Position numbers and translations under genes: made by a program. From positions 10,133,278 to 10,197,277 of the forward strand of contig CAIIXF020000008.1 of NCBI GenBank assembly GCA_903813345.2: 64,000 bases of DNA, written 5' to 3'. The notes under the pieces were generated by a model. The model was not told the origin of the DNA and did no database searches. It saw only the letters and a list, made by a program, of their open reading frames with translations. The first letter of the stretch is position 1. Each line of letters begins with the position of its first letter. Positions 23,929 through 36,555 of the stretch are shown here, one piece after another. The DNA comes from Owenia fusiformis (lineage: Eukaryota > Annelida > Polychaeta > Sabellida > Oweniidae).

Positions 23929-26900
23929 TCTAGCTGACCTTTCATCAGGATGAATTCTTATCTTTTCCAATATCAAATCAAGTATTTTTTGTAATCTTTT
24001 GACCGTAAAATTATATTTTATTAAACTCACGATTTCAGCTGAAACATCATGGCATTGAGTGGCCATCAGACTAATTTATATGAAAAGGTCCTAGAAAATA
24101 GACATTGCTATGATCCTTTAAGCAAACATAATCTCTCTACTAATGATCTGTATGTCTGGAGCCTTGAAAAGTAGGAGAGCAATTTACTACAATTAAGATA
24201 CTTTAAAAAACTTTTATGAAAGGCTACATGATCCTTTAAAGATCAACGGTATAACAACGGTATCATTATTCATTATTGATAATGTTATTTTTCTGTAATT
24301 CTGTAATGACATGGTAAGAGAAAGAAATCAGCTTGATCCATCAAGGTATTACTAAAGGAATACACTCGTTTAACAGTATGTGAAAGAAGATATAGTGGCT
24401 AGAATGCTTAGAATCAGCTTATAGAAATGTTGTTTAATTTATCAGGGTCGTCTTTCTATCCATTAGGTGATTAAAGGACACTGTTATTAATAATAATGCA
24501 CTTGACTTTAATGAGAAATTAATGACTCCAGGGGTTCTATAATGTTGGAATTACCCAAGGTTTGATAATTTTGTAATCTTCGGATTGTGTTTCACAGCTA
24601 CTACTCTTCTTCTCAAAAATGTCAGATAAAGAGGGACTTTGCTAAATTAAAATGTAACCTTTGGTTCATTCATGGGCTTTCATATATGTCAGATCATTGT
24701 AGAAGTACATAATATATCAATTTGCCGTTTTTTCAAATTTATCATTTGTGGTTGGTTTATCACCTTACGCAAAGCTTCGGTTAAAAGCCCTATGTTTAGC
24801 CCTTTTATTCTGATCAAGTCCCAGAGGATTATGGGATATTTTCACAATGAGACTAATCATGATTTTATGGAAATTGAAAGAAATGTTTGGTTAAGCCAAG
24901 ATTATTACAGCCTTAAAAGAATACTCTTATATTCTTGTGCAGTTTGCTTACATCTGGCATGAATATACTATACTTTAGTATGTTAATCCTTGCATACATA
25001 ATTCATAAAATATATTCCTTCTTCAATGTTTTTTTCTTTCACAATATTCTTTGCTCATCCTTTGAGATCTTTATTGTTTTCCATTGGAAATGTGTATGTC
25101 TGAGTCTTTGTTTTAGCAAGGGAACTCAACAAGAAATCTTTGTGTGTGATTGCTCTAATCAGAATGCAACCACATACGAAATGTCATTATTCAACAATAA
25201 ACGACACAAATAACAACTTCAAATAACTTACTTGTACGCTTGATTTGTATTATGTTTGAATAACCCAGCATTGCCTGGCATATTCGAGTACTTGAGGAAA
25301 TGAACCCAAGAGGATAAAACACTGAAATATTGAGGTATTCTTATGTCATGTTACACCTATACAGTTACTGTTAATTGCTTTTGGTATTTAACAAGCCTTA
25401 ATTCAGAATTTAATTTCAAATAAATTAGATTACACAGGCATTCTCAGAAACTGAGCTGTAAATGCCATAAAATCTGTAACATTAAATTGATTAAATTGGC
25501 TGTATTAATATCCGACATTTTTTCAACGATCAGATAGAATTTGACATTTTGCTGGATATTATCATATTTCTTCGATCTAATTCAATTTCCTGCCTCAGTA
25601 GTGCATGCTGGGAAGTGTACCGAGATAGTTAATGTTTACTAAGATTAAGCATATCATGTCAACAAGTACTTAAAAGAAATGTATTTCATATAAATGATTT
25701 CATAAAAAACTACAAATTCTCTCTGATTATTTTTATTAAATCCTGACTTGGAAATCTTATCTGAAAGTAATTTTTCCAGGGTTCTCGTAGTTATTGAAAT
25801 AATTTTAAACATGCTCCTAGTAACATTAATAACATAGTGTTTATTACAGCGTTTGTTCCAATTTTTACTAATTATCTCTCATAAGACCTAAATCATGAAT
25901 GAGCTCAGGTAGTTTTTTATTTGCATCAATCTAGAAGACCGTAATTAGGAGATATTGTATATCAACTAGAGAAATGAGATCACCCTAACTTTAAGAGGAA
26001 GCGTATCTTCTATTGTATTGCATTTCCTCAATGTTTTACAATGTTGTTACATCTATAGATTATCCACTAGTAGTAGACATTAAGACATAAACTGCATATT
26101 CCATTCATTACTGGTATATATTCTATATTTCTACTGGAATAATAGTGTTTCCTTCATATGACAACATTGTTGCCATGGTTACAAAAACAGATTAAGGAAT
26201 ATTTATAACTAAACATGTTCATAGACTTCATTGTTCATATGTATTACTCAATATTATGCAATATGATTGTCTTTGCTTATTCTGTATGTAATAATGCTAT
26301 TAAGATCACAAATAGGACATATATGAAGCTAAAATCAGACCATCATTCCCGTTCATTCTGTATAATGATGTGTTATAAGAAAAGAGGTAATCAAAAACAG
26401 AGCTTTAACTTACTAATGCAAGATACTAGATTTGCAATGGAATTGTAATTTAAATTCCATAATAAATTCTTTGCAGGTTATCGTAAACTGTTTATTTTTT
26501 ATTAATAATTTTTACTGATTACTCTCAAATAGAGACGTTGATTAATGGAAGCCAATTACTTGCCTCAGTTTAAAAGCACACATTTGATTCCTTTTTTAAG
26601 CAATACATATTTCAACCTTGAATAAGATTACTGGATTTCATTCATTTTTATATAATTTAGAGTACTGATTACTGCCCGTTCGCTTTATCCCTTGTAATTT
26701 CTACTTTTTCCTTGTTTTTCACATTTCGAAAAGTGACCACCATACTATTTTTTCTATGGTTGTTATCTGACTATCGTACCGAGAGAACATGCCAACCTAT
26801 AAAGATATTCATGGAATATTCAATGATTTATGGCATAATTACTGAATTATAGAAAGCCATTGTATTGCTGGAGTAAACAACCTTCTCTTAAGCCACCTTG

Positions 26901-27168
26901 AGAATTATGATCTGGACAGATTAGATTATGTCATGCTAAAAATGCATTAATTTCATATGTCTGGTTTATATCAGTTTGGAAATGAGCTAATTATAAAAAC
27001 AGAAATGCCCACAACTGAATGATAATAAAGTATGTGCTGTGACAGCTTAAGATGCCATTTAGTTGCATTAAATTCTATATGTAATCATTTTGTCAGAGGA
27101 GAGGTGGTAAAAGGTTGTTTCTTTAACCAAAAAGTTTAAAAATCATTTTATGCATACCCTTTTTGTAA

Positions 27169-27336
27169 AACCTGTGTATATTGAACATTTTTTGCCGAGA
27201 AAAACGTTTAATGTTGGTAGATGTTCACTACAGAGAGGGTAATTTATACAGTAGTCAGTTGAGTAAGTGCAGAGGAAGGGTGACTACTAGACACAGGTGT
27301 TCACTCAAGAGAGGTGTTCACTAAGATAGGTTTTGG
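27169..27336 (+). repeat. Dispersed 'AAACCTG' family copy
   Basis: It begins GTAAAACCTGTGTATATTGA and ends with GGTGTTCACTAAGATAGG. It is clearly homologous to 54546-54722, with which it shares GGTAGATGTTCACTAC-like and GCAGAGGAAGGGTG-like strings. Confidence 0.65.
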
Positions 27337-27462
27337 TTAATCTTTTGAAAAACTTCTCTTTCTGTTACCTTTTGTTATTAGAAGACTCCTTATAAACTTT
27401 ATAATTCCTAGTAGCATTAGTTTGAGAAGACCCCTTATACATTTTATACTTGAAATTGCCAG

Positions 27463-27608
27463 CATAGTATTCAATAGACATGAGTTTTATGATTCCCGCT
27501 GACACCAACGCAAAATTGCAAATCTCCCGTTCTAACATAGTATTCAATAGACATGAGTATTATGATTCCCGTTGACACCAACGCGAAATTGCAAATCTCC
27601 CGTTCTAA
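27463..27608. repeat. Two-copy 73-bp tandem duplication
   Basis: The unit starts CATAGTATTCAATAGACATG and ends AAATCTCCCGTTCTAA. It appears at 27463 and again at 27536 with about three differences, so this is a recent local duplication. Confidence 0.85.
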
Positions 27609-28594
27609 ACACAGCTCTGAAGCTGATCGGGTATTTGAAGTAGACTAAGTAGCGCTTGTTTTGTATGCGCGCTATATACATTACTGTATTGATTCATTGG
27701 CTTTGCGTCCACGGTTATGTTGTGAAAAATATCGCTAGCTTAAACTCTCTATTATTTGAGTTTTGCAATGTCAGTTTCAATTTCCTAGACCATGCTAGTA
27801 TCTCATAAAGAATCTTATTCACTTTGAGAAATTATAAAAGAGACTCAACCTACTTCAGATGTAATTATCTGAATGGTGAATTTTCTAGTCATCTTTCTAG
27901 GCATTGAAGCTCCACTATTTCACAATATAACTACAATTACCATATGCCAATATTGTAATTTTTGATTACAGTCTCCAATTAGAGAATGGAGAGTTATTGT
28001 GTCGGATATTACCTGAATGACAAGGTAAATTAATTGTAACTCTTAGCAGGGTAAGAATCACCGTAAGGTTAATACAGGTGCCCCATTGGCCAGCTACGCT
28101 TTTGTCGAACTGTGATACAGTTTTAATGCTAAGAATATCTGAATAATCTCAAATGTAAATTTCATGGACTTTTATCCAAATTAAAATGTGAAATGATTGT
28201 CATTTACTAAAAATAGTTTCATAATATATTTCTGGTGACAAGGATATACTGTATATGCCAGATCAAAATTGTCTTTGATTTAAAGAATATATTAAAGTCC
28301 AGAAATGTGAGAATAATACAAGAGAAAATGAAAACTACATTCTTCCAAAGTAATTGTTGGTTAGTCATCACACGTCAGTCTCTGTTCTAACACAGCTTAT
28401 CTGTCTATATTGACATCATTAACCTTGTAGTTGTTGTAGTAAATAAAGAATAGCTCCACAATTCATTGATTTTAATAATGGATTTGGACTGTAAAGGTAA
28501 TTATCAGGTGGACACAGAGCAATATGAGAATCAAAGGGCAACATTAGAATAGAAACAAAGGGTAATTTAGAAGCAAAATATATACATGCTAAAT

Positions 28595-28700
28595 GTCACT
28601 ACCTGCCATTTGTTACAGGCACTGACCTCCAACTGCTATATATGCCAAATGCCAACTGCCACCCACCAAATGCCGAACACAGTCCACAAAAAATAATTAG
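28595..28700 (-). repeat. Dispersed 'GGTGGTGACATTTTGCATG' family, inverted copy
   Basis: On the minus strand it reads the same order of motifs as copy 1: a short ACTTTTTGTGGACTGTGTT-like string, GTGTTCGGCATTTGGTGG, then CTGTAACAAATGGCAGGTAG before the end. Confidence 0.6.
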
Positions 28701-30122
28701 AAACATCAAAACATAATTAGAAACAAAAGGGCAACATTAAAATAAAATAAGATGGTAGCATTAAAAACAAATGACAACATTAGAAATACAGATTTCTATA
28801 AACCCTTCAGATTATAAAAATATCAAGCACATTTTGCACTAATTAAACATAGAACCCCCATGACATGTCTAAACTAGAATGGAAAAGATCGACAGGTGCT
28901 GTCAAATTGTGAACAATAAATTTTGTATCAATCATGATTCTGGTCAATAAAGGGTCAGATAGTGAACAGCTGTCATTTAGAAGCAAAAGGCAGCATTTGA
29001 ACAGGAAAAGTAAAAAATGAATAATAAATAAAGGAAGAAACATGTAGCAAACAAATTATAAAATGCCTGGGTTCATTGGCAACACTACAGTCTATCGCCT
29101 TTATTAGTTTCTGAGACCTGTTTTAAAAGTCAGAATTTCCAGACAAGAAGACAAGATAGTTCTCACCTCAACAGCTAACGAGGTAAATCACCGTTCTTCC
29201 AGGTAACACACACACGTGGTACCACGATATTCACCCCATGTTTGAAATTGAATACTATACAAGCCTTTAACATACAAACAATCTAATAAGTTAAAACAGA
29301 TCATATCCAAAGAAGAAGTTTCAAAGTGTGAGTTTTGTATCTTCACCTGGGTTTGGTTTTTGTATTTTGCATGAAAGATATTTCTGTATTATTTGTGGAA
29401 TTCTAACTCATCTGGATATTCCCAGGGTTCAGTCGCTTGTATATATATTATGTGAGCTGTATCCTTTAATGGGTTACCTGAATGGCTTATTTTTAAACAC
29501 TTTTGAAATTTGAGGATTGAAGAATCCTTGACTATTAGTTTCCGTACCTTGGTCAAGGACTTTGACCTCCAGGTAGTCTGTTTCCGTGAAGGTATAGACT
29601 ATTCAACCCCATGATTGATTCCAAGGCTTTTTAACCACTGGTTTTCAATATTTTGACATATGGACATTTTTCTGGTATTCACAGATCACGTTTTAACCTC
29701 AATCTGAAGATTTTCTGAATTCAGTCCAGAAGATATCTAAACATTTACAAAATACAGTATAATATTACATATTTTCTCCAAAAACACACAAAAACAGATA
29801 TAGGAACACTGTAAACACTTAAAACGCTTAAATGCTCAATCAATAGTCTGATCAGATACAAGCCATTGATCGATAGTCAATTTGACTACCCTTAAAATGT
29901 TATATTCATTCTTCATATTTGTTATGAGATTGCGATAGGTTCCTCAGACATGTAAGATAATTTGAAATTTACAGTCTGACATGTGCAAGAACATACATAT
30001 AGATGAAAATAAGCATTTTGTCATTGTGTTCATACTCAACTTTCTGATACTACTTACAGTTTATTTTCTCCTCAGAGATTGAGGAGGCGTGATTGACCAC
30101 GTTGTTGGCCTTGTGTATTATA

Positions 30123-30745
30123 CAGGGTGGGCCAAAAAAATGCCACTTTTTTTTCAAAATGCTATAACTTTTTTAATTTTTGATACAAAATCATAATTTG
30201 CATACCAAATGAAACTTGAGGTTGTTATTTAGCCATGGATCATGGATTATACACTTTTACTTGAATAAAATATGTCACCAGCGTCCCACTTAAACATGTG
30301 GTGTGCCATGAGAAATAAGCATAATTTGCAAAATGTTCCTGAACTGATACGCCCTGATGACCGCCAAGCTAATAGTCCTAATGCAAACCCCATTGAGTAT
30401 AGGGTATGGGAAGGCCTCCAGGAGATGGTATGAAGGCACCCAATCTAAGAAATTGCTCAAATAAAGCTGGCAATTAAGACAGGTTGAACAAAATATAGCT
30501 AACATTTCATTGATACTGCTATATCAGCAAGGCGACTAAAACTAAAATCTATCATCAAATAGGGTGGCGGACCAATTGAACTCCTCTTTTAGATCAAATA
30601 TAACCCCAGTTGAAGGACTTGTTTCATTATATTATTACTAAGAACCCTTGGCACTATATAACTGCAAAATTTGGGGTATGTAGGTTGGAAAATAAAAAAG
30701 TTATAGTGTCTTGAAAAAAAGTGGCGTTTTTTTTGGCCCACCCTG
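30123..30745 (+). mobile_element. Decayed mariner-like element (TA TSD)
   Basis: This 623-bp element is flanked by TA on both sides. Its ends are inverted copies of CAGGGTGGGCCAAAAAAA(A)TGCCAC. It contains a fragment of a mariner-type transposase on the + strand (30371-30433). It is much shorter than an autonomous mariner (about 1.3 kb), so most of the gene has been deleted. Confidence 0.85.
30371..30433 (+). pseudogene. Mariner transposase remnant
   Basis: The reading NSPNANPIEYRVWEGLQEMV then a stop corresponds to the well-known SPDLNPI(E/D)Y..W region near the third catalytic Asp of Tc1/mariner transposases. The Asp expected in SPD is Asn here and a stop or frameshift follows, so the copy cannot be active. 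The only other part of the gene discernible is a possible EL(I)RPDDR segment just upstream. Confidence 0.75.
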
Positions 30746-30747
30746 TA

Positions 30748-31407
30748 GTTACTGATCAGAATATATCATTCAATAAAGTAAGGTCACAATTTATCAACCC
30801 CTCTCTTTAATTATCCTGATACTCAAAATACAGGTTGGTTTGGATGGTTGAACTGCATGAGTTGATAAACCAGATGCCATTTGGAATAATCTTGGTTTCA
30901 TAACTAAGTAAATATAAAATGTGGTTTTAAAGTGTTTTTTTTTTCAAATTTTGAGATATGTATTTTTCAAAATGTGATTTTTGGTTGGATAGATTGATAA
31001 CAAAGCCCATCTTATAAATCATGAAAGTGGATATCTTTTGTTACACAGAATTCCATCTCCCGATTGTTTCATGTCACCACCACAGTTCTTCAGAGTTTGG
31101 TGACTGCAACAAATGGCAGGTGATGACATGTTGCATGTAAATGCCTTGTTCTAAATGATTTGATGTATCATATGTAAGGTTTGTATGAGAACTGGTCCAT
31201 TGAATCTAGAAGTTTAGAACTTGTGTGTCGGCCATTTTATTAGACAAACATGGTGGTGAAACTGGTAACTAAATTACTGACACCTTGGAAATATTTTGAA
31301 AGGCATTATACAGGGTTACATTGATTTTCTAATCCAAGGTGACAAAGCTATTAGACAACATGTGTACTGTATAATCCAATGATTCCTTCCTGTCAACTGG
31401 GTTTTAC
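30748..31407. other. Non-coding stretch
   Basis: No gene is seen. It includes a diverged copy of the GTGACATTTTG dispersed family at about 31068-31149 (TTTGGTGACTGCAACAAATG then GGCAGGTGATGACATGTTGC). Confidence 0.45.
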
Positions 31408-31856
31408 TAGTGTTGTCGCGATTAATCGATACATCGCGATATACATCGCCAAAGCTGATTCTGGCGATGCATCGATGTCTGAAACAAAACATCGATGTTT
31501 TTAAAAAAAATTAATTTGCTAAAAATCACCGTTTCTTATCTTATTTTGACGCAAATCGCTTACCTTTCTCATGTCTTATTTCATTTTCCAATGTTTTCTG
31601 ATATTCTTTCGCTTTAAAACTGTTTTAGCTAGTCGAAATGAACCGTTAATCTAAAAAAAGTACTTTACTTTCATTTCACCCTTACTGGAAGTTCCCGGAT
31701 GTACCGGATGTTCGGTATTTAAGTGCATTATCGTTCGGTATTTCAGTGCACTTTTCTCGGACTTTTTCGCGATGTACATCGCGATGTGCATCGATGTTTA
31801 CTACTGAAAATTGGCGATGCATCGATGTACGATTATGGCACATCGCGACAACACTA
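31408..31856. mobile_element. hAT-like MITE with 8-bp TSD
   Basis: This 449-bp element is flanked by the perfect direct repeat GGTTTTAC (31400-31407 and 31857-31864). Its ends are TAGTGTTGTCGCGAT and its complement ATCGCGACAACACTA-like. Multiple ATCGATGT / ACATCGCGATGT motifs occur near both ends as subterminal repeats. An 8-bp duplication with short TIRs and subterminal repeats identifies the hAT superfamily. There is no transposase frame, so it is non-autonomous. Confidence 0.9.
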
Positions 31857-34126
31857 GGTTTTACAAGATGACATATTTGAATTTATAATTTATCAGTTTT
31901 TGTACAAGACATGATGATCTAGAATGATTTCGAATTTGTGATTCTTCGTATCGGATAAAAAGGGGTGTGGTATAGAATATAGATTTTAATATTTTATATT
32001 CCCTATTTTTTACCCCAATTTTCACATTTCACATTTTTATTTTCCGAGTATTTCATTTACCCATTACATCCATATTCCATGTTTTGCCCCTTATTTTTCC
32101 TATTCTGTCACTTTTTTTAGTCTCACCCTTAAATTCTGAAATATCTCCGCATGTTGATCACATCAATTACATAGACTTATTAAGGTTTGAAATATGTCAA
32201 TTAGGGGTTTAATGATTCAAATAGTAAGAAAAATGATGGATGATATAAATTAGGCAAGATCTTTAAAACTTGTCTCGAATTGATAGAATTCTAATTTGGG
32301 CAAGATATGGAAACCTTTGGCTTTTCATCTATTCAGGTCACAGATCACTGGTTCTAATAAGTCATTTAGCTAAATTGAGTGTTATTGATTTTGTTAAGGT
32401 TCAAGGATTGTGGGATTAGTTCCCCTCCCTTGGCTACATGGTCAGTAGTCAGACCCGTAAATTGGTTATTTTTGGCAAAGCTTTCTGCCATCACTCTGGC
32501 TCTTATCTCTCTGTTAATCTTCTTGAGCTGATTACTTAGTTTCAAGTTATATTTGAGAAATAATGATGTATTTCAACCATAAACCCGTACTAAGTACTAT
32601 ATGTTTAGTTGTAATCTGTTACACATGTTTTTAGTGAGCGATTCAGCAAGTGGAGATTTTCTGTCACATTGCATAACATGTTTATCATTGACAAACTTTG
32701 TATCACATATTTCATCACATTAAATTGATTTCTGAAGACTATCTAATTATGAAATACTGGCAGCATATAACTGTTTTCTGCAACATTATTTGAGACAGTT
32801 TGTGGGTATTGAGGGAACTGTAATAAATAAACAATCCAATCATTTAATTGACCATGTATTTTATGGAATGTGTGCAATAATGATAAATATTATTTCTCGT
32901 GTTTTCAAAATTGTAAATTGCAGTGTACTTGGCAATATGTCTCATATATAGACTAATACTGATTTATCTTGCTGTACTTGAGTTGCATCTCCTTCATATA
33001 CTCAATAAATTAATAAGTCTCTTCAAGGAGAGACTACTGAATTCTTCACGCTCCAATGATTCTACTGATCGATACAGAAATCGTAGAAAATTACTGAAGG
33101 GTGATATCCTATTGGGTTGACCCTGCTGAAATTGTCTTGAAGGATGAATGATACCTAGGTCTGTCTAGTGGAGGTTTCCTGATTTCCAGGCAATGTCCTC
33201 ATCATGCTCTCTGCACTTACCTGATAGATGTGGTTATGTCTAGCCTTGCTTGCTTAATAGTTCTTTGTGGATGGGGGGAGGGGGTATCACAAGTAGTTTT
33301 TGAGTAGTTTTTTCATCAGGCCAGTGTCTTTATTTCTATTCAGTATGATGGCAGTTAGAATGTAGAAGACCATCAAAATCTATCTAAGGGAGGCTTGACA
33401 TTGCCATTCTTAAAGTGCTTTTAGCATTTAGTACTACAAATACTTGAGGCATGCTCTAATTCTGCAACAGTACATCATGAATAAGGTTATGACATTCATT
33501 AGTTTTTTTGTTTTGTTCGACATAATCTTTTTCATTTTTGTACGACCTCCAATTTTCCAATAAATGTAAAAGTGCAAATATATAGGTAGCACTATGTAGT
33601 AATTTGATGAGTTAATTCACCCGGAAAGAATTCTTCATTTCATATGCATCTTGGATTAACAAACAAATATATAATCTTATAATTGCAAAAATGTAGAAAC
33701 CTACAATTGGCCATGATTACTTTTGTTGATTTTAAAGTATTGCTCTTTGTGTTTCATTTTGGTATAATGAAATATGTGTCTGTTACTACCCTTATGAATT
33801 GGCAAAATCTTATCGGTGAAGTGTTTTTTTTATATTTTTATATCGTTAAGGTTAATTGAGGTTAAATGCAAGTATGTCCATACAATGTGATATTTAATAT
33901 TCTTTTATATTTTAAAATGACTATCTAAAAATGAGATCTCATTGTAAATTGTATATCTTAGGATGAGGCTATCTTTGACTTTCCAGGGGATACCATGCTT
34001 TATGCTGGACAGGTACTACGCATGATTGATGAATGGGTATAGGCTGCCTCTGCATCTGACCTAACATTTATCTTTGTCATAGGCATGCAGAAAATACAAA
34101 ACAAACATATTCCAATGTGGGAATAA

Positions 34127-34459
34127 TCATTCACTGGGAATAGGGAGAAGAACAGCTGTTAAATTATGGAGGGGGGGGGGGGGGGGGGGAGATGGGGGAC
34201 ACAAAAGTGCTTTGAGAACATATTTTTCTGTGCTGCATATGAGACCAACTTGGAGACTTTGATTGTCCAAGAATACCACTGGCAGACATGAATAAGAGCT
34301 GTAAAATGGCCTATTTCTCAAACTGAGGTCATTTTTAGAAAGAACCATTTTTGCACTATTATTTAACAGCCCCTCCATGTCTGCCACTTGTGGGATGTCA
34401 AAGATATCCTCAAGTTGATCTCCTCCCATGCAGAGAAATCTGTTCTTAAAGCAGTCTTA
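34127..34459 (-). pseudogene. Possible mobile-element-derived coding remnant
   Basis: The minus frame reads DCFKNRFLCMGGDQLEDIFD and continues about 90 codons to a stop, ending in a proline run encoded by a G19 tract. The KNRFLCMGGDQLEDIFD portion has the feel of retroelement Gag/capsid segments (a hydrophobic run, G, then EDIFD), but this is a weak pattern impression. No zinc knuckle, reverse transcriptase or LTR is visible nearby. It may equally be a chance open frame. Confidence 0.2.
34171..34189 (+). repeat. G19 homopolymer tract
   Basis: Nineteen consecutive G in AT-rich surroundings. Such a tract can form G-quadruplex structures and is prone to length error in sequencing. Confidence 0.9.
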
Positions 34460-36528
34460 CACACAACCACAAAAAACACAGCAAATCCATTACTCCTTGT
34501 AAATAAATACATGTATTGAAAATGTCAACTCAAGATAGATCAGAGCTGTGCTTTAGACTGAGTTTCTTTCTGGAATAATTATATTTATTAAAAGCCTTCT
34601 AATATAACACACAATCCTGGTATCCCACTTCTTTATATCATATTAAATTAACTTAGTTTTCTATTATGTGAAGGTTGATTAATCGGACTAATAATGTAGT
34701 TTTCTTGTCATTAGTAACGTACATCACAATATTTCTGGAGATTATCACATTCTATTCTCGTTATCAGCAATAGCACAGCATTGACCTTCCTAGAAGTATC
34801 TTTATCTCCAGATGTGTTGAGGATCAATTAAATGAATTAATGCATTATTGTAGAATGCAATATAACGCAGTGCAATATATGAGCTTATGATCAATGTGAT
34901 ATAATACAAAACAAAATTTAATGCAATTATGAAATAGTTGATTATGTTACAATATGAAGTATATTACAATGACATTAAATCAGTATAGTTTATAATACAG
35001 AATACAATACAATAGAATATATTCAATATATTATGATACATGTATAATATAATAGAGTGTAAGTAATTATATTTTATAACATACAGTAGTATAATATAAT
35101 AAAATGCAATACAACGTCCTACAATTTTGTGCAAATAATACAAAATGTAGAACTGCTCCACGGAGTGCTGAGACTAAATATCCTTTAATTAATGAGAATA
35201 AGATTATTAAACTGTTTGTAAATAGATCTTAAAGTTCTCGAGGACAACTTCCAATTTATTACCTATCAGAGTGTGTTTTATCACTTATTAGAGCACAAAA
35301 AGAGGCTCAATACTTCAGTGAAAATATATTAACATTTTGAAGTGGTTGTTCTCCCATAAACATAAGGTACAATCACATTTTGATGATATCCTGATCTTGA
35401 TTTCTGGTATTAATTGGGGCATAGATACTACCTACGTTATCTCCCCCTCCTTGCTACCCTTTGTCTACCTAGGCACCTAATATATTTGTTTCTGCTCTGG
35501 TTTGGTTTGAAAATATATAAGGCCCCATGTAAAGCAAGCTGTTCATAAAAAACACTTTTTGAGCCATTCAAAATAATATTTTCTGAATGGCAGTGACTTT
35601 GCCTTGAAAACACATTTGTATTAAACGATTTTAGGCAGAATGTAGATTTGGTTTGTACTTGAAAAAGATAGTAGGTTAATCCACATATGTTATTGTTCAA
35701 CTGAGCAAAGACGATTATACTGAATGTTTTGAGAGATAAGGGACCTAAACTGATTTTAATATCTGATAAAATGTTATTCACTCCATGAACATATCAAGTC
35801 CTTCTCCATTAGGCGCTCAAAGCCCCACCCCCTCCCTATGTGGCTCATTTTCTGTGATAGGTAGATTGACAAGAAGAATGATTATATTAGAGGTGCTACT
35901 CTGTCAATAACCCCAGGTTCATGTTCATACCGTGGCTAAAAATACCAATGCAAAACACTCTCTTAAAGCCTTTCAGATGTTGGAAATGTGTTAAAAACTG
36001 TTTTCAAGAATGCTTTGGTTTTGATGTTATGTCGTATCGCTGTCATGTTATACGTGAGTTGAAAACCAATTCGGACGTTTTCTGATTTCATCTTCCTAAT
36101 GCACCAATTTTGTATAATCCAATTTTCGTAGAAGCGATTCATCATGTTTGTCTATATAGGGCAGCATTATATTGTGATGTCATTGAAATATGGGTTCAGA
36201 AACAAAGGGGGATATTAGTTATCAGTGTTTTTGTTCTTATTGATTTAGCTTCCCTTCATGGAACTGATTACCTTGAATGGTCTCTAGATCTGTGAGATAG
36301 ATACATCATGTAGCAGATTTTTTGCTTTTTGTTTGTTTTTCTCAGAACCACAACCATGTGATAATCTAGTTAGAATCTGCACCGGGATACTATACCCCGC
36401 CCAAACCCTGGATCTGCCTGTCCTTCACATTCCCCTGTTTACCCCCTGTCGACCCTCCCTGTCTACCCACACCCTGTATTCCCCTGCCCCTTTCTCCAAT
36501 TTCACTGGTGATCCACTCGATTACGCTA

Positions 36529-36555
36529 GTTACCGAAACAAACTGATTCGGTAAC
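36529..36555. repeat. Perfect 9-bp-stem hairpin
   Basis: GTTACCGAA and TTCGGTAAC are separated by 9 nt, just after a CT-rich patch (36390-36490). No role is evident. Confidence 0.6.

Larger units (their letters stand above)
22481..30120. other. Non-coding stretch with small duplications
   Basis: No exon recognised in 7.6 kb. It contains a 36-bp duplication (23854-23928), an AAACCTG-family copy (27169-27336), a 73-bp duplication (27463-27608) and an inverted copy of the GTGACATTTTG family (28595-28700). It is otherwise AT-rich, interpreted as intron or flank. Confidence 0.45.

Noticed and set aside
33021-33120. Frame with RSNDSTDRYRNRRK near its end, suggesting an RS-rich exon
   Set aside because: It is too short, has no convincing acceptor, and the upstream part is AT-rich and hydrophobic by base composition.
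36333-36554. Proline-rich frame directly after a strong pyrimidine tract and CTCAG acceptor
   Set aside because: The coding-like segment is a degenerate CCCTGT(A/T)C simple repeat. The frame matches no ERR N-terminal sequence, and the first-finger exon that should follow was not found.
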